Program-made: the position numbers and the translations under genes
Part shown: piece after piece, positions 31,455 to 40,618 of the stretch
Layout: each line of letters opens with the position of its first letter
Position numbering within the stretch: position 1 is the first letter of the stretch
Source of the DNA: Prochlorococcus marinus str. MIT 9215
GTDB taxonomy: Bacteria; Cyanobacteriota; Cyanobacteriia; PCC-6307; Cyanobiaceae
Direction: 5' to 3'
NCBI RefSeq assembly: GCF_000018065.1
Contig: NC_009840.1
Span: 682,001 to 746,000 of the forward strand
Length of the DNA stretch: 64,000 nt
The notes under the pieces: model-generated
Databases searched by the model: none
What the model was told of the DNA's origin: nothing
The model's input: the letters and a program-made list of their open reading frames with translations, nothing else

Positions 31455-33091
31455 GATATTTTTTTCATAAGTTTATAAGCATTTTCTAGGCTATCAGCAT
31501 CATTGATTTTTTTATCTTTTCTCCATTTTGTTATTCTTGGAAATCTTACTGCTATTCCAGACTTATGACGTTTTGAAATTTGTATTTTCTCAAAAGATAT
31601 TTCGAATACCATTTCTGGTTTCAATGATCGAACAGGTCCAAATTTTTCTATTGTATTTTTCCTTATCCATTTATCTAGCTCTTTAATTTCAATATTCGTT
31701 AAACCAGAATATGCACTTGCAAATTTTATTAATTCTTGGCCTTTCCATAATGCAAAACTATAATCTGTATAAAGACCTGCTCTTCTACCACTTCCGCCTT
31801 TAGCATAAATTAAAACAGCATCCAATTGCATAGGATCAACTTTATATTTCCACCAAATACCTTTTTTCCTTCCAGATGTGTATGAAGACATTTTGTTCTT
31901 AATTATTAATCCTTCAGTATTATTTTCTCTTGATTTTTCTTTAAAAGTTAAAGCATCAGGCCAATCTTTAGGATAGATTAAATCGCATATTGTAAAAATA
32001 TCAGTAATATTATTCTCAGCTTTATTTCGCCATTTTGAAAAATATTTTTCTAACTCAATTCTTCTATTTTTTAATTTAATTTCTCTTATATCTCTTCCAT
32101 TAATCTCTAAAAGATCATATGCAATAAAAATAATTGGATATTTTATTTGGATTGATCTAGTAGGAGATTTTCTATTTATTCTTTTTTGAAGAAAATGAAA
32201 ATCAAAGGGAATTTTTTCTTTAAAATTCCAAACTAATAATTCCCCATCAAGAACAAAATTATCTTTTATATGTGACATTTTCTCGACTAATTCTGGGAAA
32301 GATTCATTGACTAATTCTTGCCCTCTTGTCCACAAAGAAACATTCCCTGATCTTTTAATTAATTGAATCCTAATACCATCGTATTTCCATTCAAATTGAA
32401 AATTATTTATTGAATTTTTGAAGATTTTATCTTCAAAGGTATTTGCAAGAAGAAATGGAAATGGTTTGGAATTTAATTCTTCAAGATTAATATTCTTGTT
32501 AATTAAAAATTCATATGAATCAATCGAAGGTTTGAAATTCCCCATCAACCTATGAGAAATAATCTCTTCATCAATATTAATTAGTTTTGATATTGATTTT
32601 GTTATTAATCCGATAGAGACTCCTACTCTAAAAGTTCCTGTAAGAATTTTATTAAAAATCAGATGGTTATCTTCAGGTAATGTTTCCCAAAGATTTTTAA
32701 TTTCTAAATTTTTTTCCTCCTCATTTAGTTTTGATAACTTAGGTATTGTTTTGCTTAGTAATTCGTTGAGACTTATATTTGATAATTTCTTATTTCTTGA
32801 TGAAGTCTTATTTTTAAGTAATAAAGTTATTACCTCAGCTGAGTCACCAACTTTTAAATAACATGTATCAATTAACCATTGAGGATATTCATATATTTGA
32901 GAAAAAATATTTTTCAAAGATCTTCCACTAATAAATCTCTTATTACTTTTTCCAGTTAGTAAATATATTGCCCATGAATTATCTATTGGTTCATTTGATA
33001 GAAAAAAACTTTTTAAAAGTTCAATTTTATTATTTGTACTATTAATTGAATCTAGATCTCCAAATAATTCTGAAAACTTTTTTAAGCTCAT
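31451..33091 (-). CDS. ATP-dependent DNA ligase, ligase-associated operon
   Basis: 546 residues. The N-terminal DNA-binding domain (about 1-200) is followed by the adenylation motif EWKYDGIR with Lys236, DGELLVWN, EGLIIKN, WWKYK and the OB fold to the end. Not a NAD enzyme: the KxDG/LigB-like order is that of bacterial ATP-dependent ligases (TIGR04120-like). It joins nicks in the repair pathway with the helicase, nuclease and phosphoesterase beside it. Upstream gene is two bases away. Confidence 0.88.
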   Translation of the reverse strand: MSLKKFSELFGDLDSINSTNNKIELLKSFFLSNEPIDNSWAIYLLTGKSNKRFISGRSLKNIFSQIYEYPQWLIDTCYLKVGDSAEVITLLLKNKTSSRNKKLSNISLNELLSKTIPKLSKLNEEEKNLEIKNLWETLPEDNHLIFNKILTGTFRVGVSIGLITKSISKLINIDEEIISHRLMGNFKPSIDSYEFLINKNINLEELNSKPFPFLLANTFEDKIFKNSINNFQFEWKYDGIRIQLIKRSGNVSLWTRGQELVNESFPELVEKMSHIKDNFVLDGELLVWNFKEKIPFDFHFLQKRINRKSPTRSIQIKYPIIFIAYDLLEINGRDIREIKLKNRRIELEKYFSKWRNKAENNITDIFTICDLIYPKDWPDALTFKEKSRENNTEGLIIKNKMSSYTSGRKKGIWWKYKVDPMQLDAVLIYAKGGSGRRAGLYTDYSFALWKGQELIKFASAYSGLTNIEIKELDKWIRKNTIEKFGPVRSLKPEMVFEISFEKIQISKRHKSGIAVRFPRITKWRKDKKINDADSLENAYKLMKKIS

Positions 33092-33093
33092 AT

Positions 33094-34080
33094 TTATTTA
33101 CCTAAGAAAAGAACATTTATTAATTCCTTTTCAACTAAATATTTCCTTAAGGCTTCGCTATTTCCATGATGAAAAAATACATTTTTTGCTTCAGACTTTT
33201 TTATTGCTTCCAAAATTCCATCCCAATCGGCATGATCAGAGATTACAAATCCTTTATCAAACCCTGATCTTTTTCTTAGAGCTCTTATTGACATCCATCC
33301 ACTCGCAAAAGCTGTTTGAATATTACTGAAATTTTTTAGATATTTTCCTTTACCTAAAGATGGAGGTAATAATATTAGATTTCCTTTAAGTTCATCTATC
33401 ATTTTTTTATTTTCGATTTTTATAGTATCTTTAATATCAATCCCAAGTTCCTTATAACAATTGTTCAATTTATAAATACTTCCATGGGAATAAATTTTAC
33501 CTTTGAAATTTGTTTTACTAATTTCGTTTAACAATCTCTGAGCTTTTCCAAGTGAATAGCAGAAAAGTAAAGAAGTTTTTTCTGGCGAATTAGTTATCCA
33601 TTTTGAAATATCATTCGCTATTTTATTAGTATCATCCCACTTGAATATTGGTAACCCAAAAGTACATTCGCTTATTAAATAATCAGTCTTTACTATTTCA
33701 AATTGTTTGCAAGTCTCATCTTGTTGAAGCTTAAAGTCACCTGAAATTAGCCATTTTTCTTCGGCAAAAATAAATCTTATTTGACTAGAGCCAAGGATGT
33801 GACCAGAAGGATGAAAAGAAATCTTGATGCCATTTATCTTGAATTCTTCTCCATAGTCAAAAGTCTTAATTTTTATTTTATTTCCAGTTCTTTCTTTAAT
33901 AATTTTCGCGGTTTCCTTAGTAGAAATGTATTCTTCACAGCCAAATGTAAAGTGATCAAAATGAGCATGTGTTATTAATGCTCTTTTTACGGGTTTAATT
34001 GGATCAATCCAAATATCAGCAGGTTCGCAATAAAGATTTCCATCTTTATACCTTATTAAATCTTCTTGTTTTTTTGTCAA
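33094..34080 (-). CDS. Ligase-associated metallo-beta-lactamase-fold exonuclease
   Basis: 328 residues from a TTG start. The metal motif HAHFDH (38-43), HPSGHILGSSQIRF, SGDFKLQQDETC and a late HHG fit the beta-CASP-like nuclease family (TIGR04122). First gene of the repair operon. Predicted to trim DNA ends before sealing. No LexA-type site of the kind seen in the island was found in front of it. Confidence 0.85.
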   Translation of the reverse strand: MTKKQEDLIRYKDGNLYCEPADIWIDPIKPVKRALITHAHFDHFTFGCEEYISTKETAKIIKERTGNKIKIKTFDYGEEFKINGIKISFHPSGHILGSSQIRFIFAEEKWLISGDFKLQQDETCKQFEIVKTDYLISECTFGLPIFKWDDTNKIANDISKWITNSPEKTSLLFCYSLGKAQRLLNEISKTNFKGKIYSHGSIYKLNNCYKELGIDIKDTIKIENKKMIDELKGNLILLPPSLGKGKYLKNFSNIQTAFASGWMSIRALRKRSGFDKGFVISDHADWDGILEAIKKSEAKNVFFHHGNSEALRKYLVEKELINVLFLGK

Positions 34081-34115
34081 AACTACATCTATTACAATGA
34101 AGTTAATTTAGCTAA

Positions 34116-34529
34116 TTATGCCCAAGCTTGTTTTGATAAAGCTATCGCGGAAATTGCTAATAAAGCAATAACTACAAATTTGTTGCTCCAATTAATCATA
34201 AATGAACTAATTTTGTTAAATGAAGCTCTATTAGATGGCAAAATCTTTTTCTCACTAAATATATGATCTTTTTCATTATTTTCTAAATAATTTAAATTTT
34301 TAATCTTATTTATTAATTTAGATTCGCAAGTTGAAAGTTGTTCTATTTGATTTAATAAATCAAAATATTCTGGTCCTAATAAAGAATTTAATTCTTTAAT
34401 TTGTCTCTCGTTTTTTGCAAGAAATTCATTAACTATCTCATCAGTATTGGTACCTTTCTTTATTTTTAAAAGAATTTTGTTTCTTTCCCAAGATGCATCT
34501 AGGGAATTTAAAATTTCACTCAAATTCAT
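34116..34529 (-). CDS. 137-residue coiled-coil protein with C-terminal membrane anchor
   Basis: Helical and charged up to about residue 110 (LLKIKKGTNTDEIVNEFLAK, LNSLLGPEYFDLLNQIEQL), then a tail span (KFVVIALLAISAIALSKQ). Tail-anchored layout. It lies 35 bp upstream of the exonuclease and may share its transcript, but nothing ties it to repair. Confidence 0.6.
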   Translation of the reverse strand: MNLSEILNSLDASWERNKILLKIKKGTNTDEIVNEFLAKNERQIKELNSLLGPEYFDLLNQIEQLSTCESKLINKIKNLNYLENNEKDHIFSEKKILPSNRASFNKISSFMINWSNKFVVIALLAISAIALSKQAWA

Positions 34530-34612
34530 TCTAAGTATTTTTACTTATAATAAATTATTATGTTTTGCTTTTGTGACTTGTGACTTTAAGTAATTGAAAA
34601 AATTATTTTTAT

Positions 34613-34894
34613 TTAAGATTTGCGAATAAGTCTGTTTGCAAAATATTTTATTTTTCGCTTTTCTACTATTTTTATTGAACTGCTTTTGGTTTTAACTTTA
34701 TTTAAATTGATTACTTCATCTGATACATTTTTGCCCGTTTCAAAATAAAGTTTAATTTTTTCTAATTCTTCTTTATTTAATCTTTTTGTCGCACCTTTTG
34801 CTTTGATGCCAAGTTTCTTACACGCTAATAATATTCTATTACTTTCGACATTAAGATCTTTGGCAATAGTGAAAATTGGAGTGTTGATAGACAT
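34613..34894 (-). CDS. Free-standing IF2-N (initiation factor 2 N-terminal-like) domain protein
   Basis: 93 residues. TPIFTIAKDLNVESNRILLACKKLGIKAKGATKRLNKEELEKI matches the small helical domain found near the N-terminus of translation factor IF2; here it stands alone, followed by a basic tail (VEKRKIKYFANRLIRKS). The basic end suggests RNA or DNA contact. Function unknown. Neighbours are a DUF2130 protein and a coiled-coil protein. Confidence 0.6.
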   Translation of the reverse strand: MSINTPIFTIAKDLNVESNRILLACKKLGIKAKGATKRLNKEELEKIKLYFETGKNVSDEVINLNKVKTKSSSIKIVEKRKIKYFANRLIRKS

Positions 34895-34990
34895 TATTTT
34901 TTTTCTATAGAATTTATTATTAATAATATATTTATAAATTAGAAATTAAATATATTTTAACTATTATTAATTTCAAAATTTATTGTTTTA

Positions 34991-36310
34991 TTAGGCCACT
35001 TCATCTTCGAAATTACTTAAATCATTAAACTTTTTTTGCATGGTTGGGTTATTTCTAGTTAGTTTCTTTACTGTTAAATCTTGAGATTTGCTGTTTGCTG
35101 ATAAAAGATGTTTTTTAGAGAGAATTAAAGTCTCTTTAGTTTTTTGCAAATGGGTTATTGATTTATCAATTTCTGAAATTGCATCATTAAATCTATCTTG
35201 GGCTAGTGAAACATTTTTGCCAACGGCATTTTTAAATTGCTCAAGAGTACTCTCAAAATTAGTTATGTCGTAATTCTCGCGTTTCATTAAACCAATTTGA
35301 GCTTTGTATTTTAAGGTTTCCATAGATGCATTTCTTAGCAAAGAAATAATCGGCAAGAAAAATTGAGGTCTTATGACATACATCTTTGGAAATCTATGAG
35401 AAACATCTACTATGCCTGAATTATATAGTTCGCTATCTGGTTCCAGAAGAGAAACTAATACTGCGTACTCACAAGATTTTTGCCTTCTATCTTTATCTAA
35501 TTCTTTTAAAAAATCTTCATTTTTTCTTTTATTAGTTCCATTTAAACTTTCGTTCTTCATCTCAAACATTATGGATACGACTTCGGTTTTATTTTCATCA
35601 AATTCTCTAAATATATAGTCACCTTTACTTCCAGAAGTAGCATCATTATCCTTTTCAAAATATGAGTTTTTAAATGCACTAGCACGATTAAGATTGAATT
35701 GGGTTTCACAATGGATTTCTAAAGTTTCGCCTACCATCTTTGTCGACAATTTCGATTTCATTTCTCTTAGCTCCTGTATAGTCAGGTCCCTTTCACTAAT
35801 TTTGCTTTTAAACTTTTCTTCAATTGATTTTTCATTTATTGCTTGTTCAAGCCTTATCTTTTCGATGGAATTTTTTAATGATGAATTTTCTTTCTCTAAA
35901 TTAGTGACAGCTTCATTAATTTTATTTTTTAAAGATAATTCTGAAATTAATGCCTGTTTTTTAATTTCATCTTTTAATTTGATTAATTCATTATTTAATG
36001 AATTAATTTTATTTGATGCTTGATTTCTTAAATCATTAAGAGCATTTGTTTTCTTTTCTTCAGCTATATTTAATTTAGATTCAAGAACTTGTATCTCATT
36101 CTCTTTTATGCGGTTTTGCTCTATTAATTGTATTTTTAATTCTCTTTTTAAAATTTCTAAAGCTTTTTTATTATCTTCTTCAGCTAAAAGAAGTCTTTCT
36201 TTTATTTGCTTGTTAAATTCCTCGTCTTTTATTTGAAGAAGTATTTCTTCAAAACTGCTAGGATCAATTCGGAAGGTTTTGCCGCATGAAGGACATTTAA
36301 TATCTTTCAT
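34991..36310 (-). CDS. DUF2130 protein, zinc ribbon plus coiled coil plus nuclease-like domain
   Basis: 439 residues. An N-terminal zinc-ribbon half (KCPSCGKTF, Cys6 and Cys9) leads into a long coiled coil (about 30-185). The DUF2130 core follows: GETLEIHCETQFN, then FEKDNDATSGSKGDYIFRE and SIMFEMKNES. Asp231, Glu250 and Lys252 form a D-(E)xK pattern like PD-(D/E)XK nucleases. Activity is not proven for this family. ATG start. No operon partner is certain. Confidence 0.75.
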   Translation of the reverse strand: MKDIKCPSCGKTFRIDPSSFEEILLQIKDEEFNKQIKERLLLAEEDNKKALEILKRELKIQLIEQNRIKENEIQVLESKLNIAEEKKTNALNDLRNQASNKINSLNNELIKLKDEIKKQALISELSLKNKINEAVTNLEKENSSLKNSIEKIRLEQAINEKSIEEKFKSKISERDLTIQELREMKSKLSTKMVGETLEIHCETQFNLNRASAFKNSYFEKDNDATSGSKGDYIFREFDENKTEVVSIMFEMKNESLNGTNKRKNEDFLKELDKDRRQKSCEYAVLVSLLEPDSELYNSGIVDVSHRFPKMYVIRPQFFLPIISLLRNASMETLKYKAQIGLMKRENYDITNFESTLEQFKNAVGKNVSLAQDRFNDAISEIDKSITHLQKTKETLILSKKHLLSANSKSQDLTVKKLTRNNPTMQKKFNDLSNFEDEVA

Positions 36311-36442
36311 TTTTTAAATACAACATTAATATTTAGGTAGGATTTAATATTCGAATTATGTAAAAGGAATATTATTCTTGACTAAGAATAAACAAAGATC
36401 CAATGTTGTGCATTAAAAAATAAAATAATTACTCTATGAAAG

Positions 36443-36811
36443 TTATATTAATCCAGATTCCTTAAGAATATTAATTTTATTTGCTAATTCAATATCTGCA
36501 GAAGATATTGAGCGATCTAACTTTTTGTGAGAAGAAACTGTGTAACCACTGTCATCCACAAATTCATCTTCAGCATCTTTTAAGTGCACATTCTCATTTT
36601 GGAGATCTTTATAGTTATTTGACTTATATATTTTTGAGTTAGTGATGTTGCTATATCCAAAATTCGCAATTCCTCTTGCATCTAATGCTTCCTCAACTAA
36701 TATTCCAACTACCTTAGATCTACTTATTGATTCGCTATTAGATATTTCATCAATAATTTCAAGTACTCTTTTTCTAGGGAGATATCCAATTCTTTTAACT
36801 TTATTGTCCAT
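36443..36811 (-). CDS. Ribbon-helix-helix-like small protein
   Basis: 122 residues. The first 45 (RIGYLPRKRVLEIIDEISNS, SISRSKVVGILVEEAL) look like a CopG-type RHH DNA-binding unit: a strand followed by two helices. The remaining part is acidic and low in hydrophobics. Could be a transcription regulator or an antitoxin-like protein, but no toxin gene lies beside it. Confidence 0.5.
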   Translation of the reverse strand: MDNKVKRIGYLPRKRVLEIIDEISNSESISRSKVVGILVEEALDARGIANFGYSNITNSKIYKSNNYKDLQNENVHLKDAEDEFVDDSGYTVSSHKKLDRSISSADIELANKINILKESGLI

Positions 36812-37041
36812 AAGTATTTACATATGTCGTTATTGTAACACTTCTGTCAAATTAAATCAGATTTTGATTATCTAGTACTAGATGTGAATTTTAATAATGA
36901 GATTAAACTATAATTTTTAAGGAGCACCCATAGAAAAGTATTCCTTGAATAGTCTAGAGTATTTTTTAATATGCTTCTTATGCTTACTCTTTCAGATTTG
37001 TTAGTATTTCTGAAATTTTCTTAATTTAAATTCTAAATAAT

Positions 37042-37245
37042 ATGAAAAATAAACTATACGACAATGCTGATAGCTTTGCAATGTCATTTGATGAAGAATG
37101 GGAAAATATTAATTGTGATGATTTACGATTAAAAATAGATAAGGTATTGGAGATTTTATCAGATCACCCTTTTTTAATTTCTAATCCAGAAAATGCAAAA
37201 AAAATGGCAGAATTTAGAATATTTTCATTAAAAAAATTTCAATAA
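37042..37245 (+). CDS. 67-residue unknown protein
   Basis: MKNKLYDNADSFAMSFDEEW, then RLKIDKVLEILSDHPFLI. Acidic start, helical end. No family recognised. Confidence 0.45.
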   Translation: MKNKLYDNADSFAMSFDEEWENINCDDLRLKIDKVLEILSDHPFLISNPENAKKMAEFRIFSLKKFQ

Positions 37246-37303
37246 TTATTTATAAATTTTATTAAAATTAATTATTTAAATATAATCTTCATTAATTAAT
37301 GAT

Positions 37304-37477
37304 TTACATAGTTGGCGAATTAAAAAACCCCTTACTATATAAAAATATAATAATGCCAATGATTGGACCTATTCCAAATACAAAAAGTACTAATTTTGCA
37401 GAATTTTTTGTTTGACCTAGTTTCTGATCTTTTAAATGCGATTTGGTTTTAATTTTTTTTGATTTTTTCTTTTTCAT
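37304..37477 (-). CDS. 57-residue basic membrane protein
   Basis: A lysine-rich N-terminus (MKKKKSKKIKTKSHLKDQKL) precedes a membrane span (LVLFVFGIGPIIGIIIFLYS, about 29-48). Basic side inside by the positive-inside rule. Unknown function. Confidence 0.5.
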   Translation of the reverse strand: MKKKKSKKIKTKSHLKDQKLGQTKNSAKLVLFVFGIGPIIGIIIFLYSKGFFNSPTM

Positions 37478-37610
37478 GAATGATATATTACTATAAATCG
37501 ACTTTAAAAGATTCTGATGTGTTATTGAGTTTGAAATAGTTTTTCAATTTAAAAAAATAATATAATAGACAAAAACCCGTATTGTATAATGTAATGAATA
37601 TAAAGCAGAT

Positions 37611-37808
37611 ATGAGTGCAACCAAGAGAGAAGAAGTATGTTCTCACCTTAGATATATAAGGTTAGAGCTTAGAGAGATGCATCAAACGCTTATCAAAGAG
37701 GATTTGTTACCAGATCTTAATGAAGCAAAAGAAGTGCATGCACAACTTGATGCTTTATTAAATTTATTATTAGAAAAAAGAGTAAACAAGATAAAAAGCC
37801 AATTTTGA
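37611..37808 (+). CDS. 65-residue helical protein
   Basis: MSATKREEVCSHLRYIRLEL, then a leucine-rich helical hairpin (LNEAKEVHAQLDALLNLLLE). Resembles the opposing small protein at 37833-38027 in size and helix pattern. An upstream TATAAT (near 37585) is a candidate -10. Confidence 0.5.
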   Translation: MSATKREEVCSHLRYIRLELREMHQTLIKEDLLPDLNEAKEVHAQLDALLNLLLEKRVNKIKSQF

Positions 37809-37832
37809 AACTTATGGTTGATTTGGATATAT

Positions 37833-38027
37833 TCAAAGATAATTTGTAGCTGATTCTATTTTCTTTCGATTATCGTGCATTTGTTCTAATTTATTGTAAA
37901 TTTCTTTAATTTGGATTTGTATTAAATCCGTTGAATTTATATTGCTTAAGGCATCTAATGCGGATAAAAGGCTTTCCTTGGCTTCAATTAAATGTCTACA
38001 TTCTTTACTGCCTGCTTCGTATGACAT
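37833..38027 (-). CDS. 64-residue helical protein
   Basis: MSYEAGSKECRHLIEAKESL, LSALDALSNINSTDLIQIQ, then another helix. Two-helix hairpin by pattern. Convergent with 37611-37808 (24 bp between stops). Confidence 0.5.
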   Translation of the reverse strand: MSYEAGSKECRHLIEAKESLLSALDALSNINSTDLIQIQIKEIYNKLEQMHDNRKKIESATNYL

Positions 38028-38168
38028 AGATTTAAATAAACATAATTATCACAAATATATTAAAAATTCTTCAGTATTGCTTGATACTCTTATTAAATCG
38101 ACTCTTGATTTTTGTAATTTTTAATACAGAACAACTGACTAATTTTACTAATATTTTATTAAAAAATT

Positions 38169-38351
38169 ATGTTAGAAAAATCCAATGACTATAAATTTTG
38201 CATTAAATTAGCTTTAGATAATGCAAAAAAAAGAATTAATTTACTAGATAATTCAGATAAAAAGTGCATTATAGAAGAATATCAGGAATGGATTAATGAT
38301 GGTTTAAATAAGCATATAGTTTTACTAATAAGAGATGATCCGATTATCTAA
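38169..38351 (+). CDS. 60-residue unknown protein
   Basis: MLEKSNDYKFCIKLALDNAK, then LLDNSDKKCIIEEYQEWIND. All-helical prediction with two cysteines. Function unknown. Confidence 0.45.
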   Translation: MLEKSNDYKFCIKLALDNAKKRINLLDNSDKKCIIEEYQEWINDGLNKHIVLLIRDDPII

Positions 38352-38371
38352 AAATGATGTAAGGATATTTA

Positions 38372-38467
38372 CTAATTCTTAGTACTCGAGGTGACCTTAA
38401 ATAAAAAATAAAGACTTACAATAAAAATTATTGATAAAATTGTTGTTAATGACGAAAAGTTTTCCAT
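38372..38467 (-). CDS. 31-residue membrane peptide
   Basis: MENFSSLTTILSIIFIVSLY, FLFKVTSSTKN. One span with a short polar tail. No known counterpart. Confidence 0.4.
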   Translation of the reverse strand: MENFSSLTTILSIIFIVSLYFLFKVTSSTKN

Positions 38468-38524
38468 ATCTTTTCTTATTAAAAATATTTTTAACTATAG
38501 CAGTTAAATAAATAGATCTTGCAT

Positions 38525-38653
38525 TTAGTTCCCTTTGAAAAGTGAAAGAATAAACTTATCCAAATTTTCTTTTTCTAAAAATATTTTTTTATTCTTATAG
38601 GTTTTTAATTTCTTAAAAATTAAATTAACTAAATGATCTGATTTTGGATTCAT
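38525..38653 (-). CDS. 42-residue basic peptide
   Basis: MNPKSDHLVNLIFKKLKTYK, NKKIFLEKENLDKFI and a short end. Lysine-rich amphipathic helix. It lies 10 bp after the lipoprotein gene upstream (stop at 38663). Confidence 0.4.
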   Translation of the reverse strand: MNPKSDHLVNLIFKKLKTYKNKKIFLEKENLDKFILSLFKGN

Positions 38654-38662
38654 AAATTAAAT

Positions 38663-39013
38663 TTATTTTTCTAATAAATAAATTTTTTCTTCACCTATTC
38701 TATCTGGCTTTGTTATTTTACATCCCTTATCTTTTTCCATATTACAATCTTTTGTGGCAGGAACAGATTTCCAAGTGCAAATTTTTTCTTGGGAATCTTC
38801 TTTTAAAATATTCCATCCATCATCTAAGTATTCTAAAATACCATCTTCTCCACAGGAAAACTTTATTTCCATTCTTTTCTTTTCTGAATTAGAAAACTCA
38901 TTAATATTGTTTTCCAAATTTTTTATTGAATTATCTTTATTTATTGATGTCCTACAGGAACTTAAGAAAATTGCAATTAAAAATATTTGTGGAAATTGTC
39001 TAATTATCTTCAT
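38663..39013 (-). CDS. Lipoprotein, unknown function
   Basis: 116 residues. Signal sequence with lipobox LSSC (cysteine near residue 20), then a soluble domain with four more cysteines (FSCGED, KICTWK, KDCNME, KGCKIT), likely two disulfides. Predicted to be anchored in an outer or plasma membrane leaflet. No family recognised. Confidence 0.6.
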   Translation of the reverse strand: MKIIRQFPQIFLIAIFLSSCRTSINKDNSIKNLENNINEFSNSEKKRMEIKFSCGEDGILEYLDDGWNILKEDSQEKICTWKSVPATKDCNMEKDKGCKITKPDRIGEEKIYLLEK

Positions 39014-39055
39014 TTTTTCAAACTATTGTTGACTCCAAATTATTTGAATTATAGT

Positions 39056-39232
39056 TTAATTTGATTCTATTAATTTTAGCAGTTTATCCATTTTATTCAT
39101 CAATTCTTTTACATCATCAGGTTTCGGTAATATTAATTCTTCCGAAACTTCTAAATGCATTTTCTTTAAGTTCTGCCTCAACTCTTTTAAATGCATTTTT
39201 ACGTTTTCCTTCTTTTGTTTTATGTCAGTCAT
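39056..39232 (-). CDS. 58-residue coiled-coil protein
   Basis: MTDIKQKKENVKMHLKELRQ, then helices to the end with a proline break (ELILPKPDD). Basic and acidic repeats give a coiled-coil look. It comes 11 bp after the 145-residue gene upstream on the same strand. Confidence 0.5.
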   Translation of the reverse strand: MTDIKQKKENVKMHLKELRQNLKKMHLEVSEELILPKPDDVKELMNKMDKLLKLIESN

Positions 39233-39243
39233 GGGATTAAAAT

Positions 39244-39681
39244 TTAATTTTTTAAATTTTTTATTTCATAGATTTCTTCGCCACCATAACAAAAATTTGT
39301 AGATAACATTTTTATTTCCCTTTTATTAATTCCCTTTGTGTTTTTATTTTTAATAATATAATTTTTAGCAATCGCTTGACAATCTAATTTGTTTTTTGCA
39401 TGTTTAATAACTGGATAGAAATATGCAAATGTAATAATTAAAAACAGAAATGTTATTAATGATTTTTTATCATTTTTAATAAATTCTTTAGAAATTTTTT
39501 TGGCTTTTAATATTTTTATTAGTAATTTATCTGGTAATCCTATTTGAACAAATAATAACTCTACCCACCATGGAAGATCTTTATCTTTCTTTTTCTTTGC
39601 GTTTTCGTAAGTATTCATTTTCTTGGCTTCATAGTTTTGGTTTCTAAAATCTTTAGGATTAGTTGTTTCTTTTTTACTCAT
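39244..39681 (-). CDS. 145-residue single-span membrane protein
   Basis: Polar N-terminal half, a basic segment (KLLIKILKAKK), a membrane span (LITFLFLIITFAYFYPVI, about 74-91), and a tail with two cysteines (LDCQAIAK and TNFCYGGEE). The span plus tail resembles the 85-residue protein at 11653-11910, so the two may be related membrane-anchored proteins. Confidence 0.55.
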   Translation of the reverse strand: MSKKETTNPKDFRNQNYEAKKMNTYENAKKKKDKDLPWWVELLFVQIGLPDKLLIKILKAKKISKEFIKNDKKSLITFLFLIITFAYFYPVIKHAKNKLDCQAIAKNYIIKNKNTKGINKREIKMLSTNFCYGGEEIYEIKNLKN

Positions 39682-39809
39682 ATCATCGAATGATTTATTT
39701 GGAATGTAGAGGTTTTATTTTGATTTGAAAACTATATTTTTATTTTATAAGTTTTAATTTAATTTATCTATGAATTTGAGTATTGTTAATTTGTATTTAA
39801 AAATATTCA

Positions 39810-40079
39810 ATGGCAAAAAAAAGAAGGAAGTTAAATAAAGATTATGAGAAAAAAATATATTCATCAAAAAAAAATGTTGAATTAGTATTGGCAAAAATCT
39901 ATGATATCGATGATGAAGACATACAAAAAGAATATATGAGTGCTTTTAACAGAGTGGTTTACTTATTTGATCAATTAAAAGAAAATTATGAACTACATGG
40001 ATTTTCTGATAATTCAAAAGAACTTCTCAATAACTATGAAAATGCTTTTAATCTTTTTGAATCAGAATTTGAAATTTAG
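39810..40079 (+). CDS. 89-residue charged helical protein
   Basis: MAKKRRKLNKDYEKKIYSSK, then acidic helices (DIDDEDIQKEYMSAFNRVV). No membrane span. Function unknown. Confidence 0.45.
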   Translation: MAKKRRKLNKDYEKKIYSSKKNVELVLAKIYDIDDEDIQKEYMSAFNRVVYLFDQLKENYELHGFSDNSKELLNNYENAFNLFESEFEI

Positions 40080-40092
40080 ATTCAATTTCTAA

Positions 40093-40299
40093 TTACCGTT
40101 TATAAGGTGAAACGGGTATTTCAATAAGCTTTCCTTTTTGGAGATAATATCTTTTTTCTTGTAAATCTTTTATACATGAATATACCTTTTTCTCTTTTTT
40201 GCAAAATCTTTTTATTTGGTAGTCAGTAAGTGCGATTGATTTATTACCAAATGGAAAAAGAAACAATAAAAATAAAAATAAATTTAATCGTAATTTCAT
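40093..40299 (-). CDS. 68-residue secreted basic protein
   Basis: A signal peptide (MKLRLNLFLFLLFLFPFG, cut near ALT-DYQ) is followed by a basic mature peptide with two cysteines (RFCKKEK and SCIKDL) that could form a disulfide. Unknown function. Confidence 0.5.
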   Translation of the reverse strand: MKLRLNLFLFLLFLFPFGNKSIALTDYQIKRFCKKEKKVYSCIKDLQEKRYYLQKGKLIEIPVSPYKR

Positions 40300-40339
40300 T
40301 GTTTCTATCCTGACTAATTTTTAATTTTTTTTTGTTTAA

Positions 40340-40618
40340 TTACTTTTTATTATAAATATCTATGATTTGTTTTAATTCTTCTTTACTTAAGTCTGTTGAA
40401 ATAAAAACTTCTTGGGCCGTTTTACCCTTTCTTGCTATTGCTTTATACCCATTTAAAGTTTTCACTGACAATCTAATTATTAATTTAGAAGATCTTCCCC
40501 TAACTCTAGATATAGCAGCTGGAGTGATCGTCTTAATATTTATGTTTAGGGCTAACCTTTTGAGAATGGGAATTAGACCTTCTATATTTGAACTATGATT
40601 TAAAACTAACCTTCCCAA
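40340..40618 (-). CDS. DUF2103 family protein
   Basis: 92 residues, TTG start. NHSSNIEGLIPILKRLA, then KTITPAAISRVRG, LIIRLSVK and YKAIARKGKTAQEVFI. The I-TP-x-ISRV-G and YKAIARKGKT-QEVF blocks are the hallmarks of DUF2103, a cyanobacterial and archaeal family annotated as metal-binding with no known role. Confidence 0.8.
   Translation of the reverse strand: MGRLVLNHSSNIEGLIPILKRLALNINIKTITPAAISRVRGRSSKLIIRLSVKTLNGYKAIARKGKTAQEVFISTDLSKEELKQIIDIYNKK

Noticed and set aside
34080..34110. LexA box in front of the ligase-associated repair operon
   Set aside because: GTAATAGATGTAG shares the TGTAG half, but the left half-site and spacing do not match AGTAC-N3-TGTAYT.
36971..37024. 17-codon hydrophobic ORF (MLLMLTLSDLL)
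   Set aside because: Very short, no ribosome site, and it lies in the promoter region of the gene at 37042.
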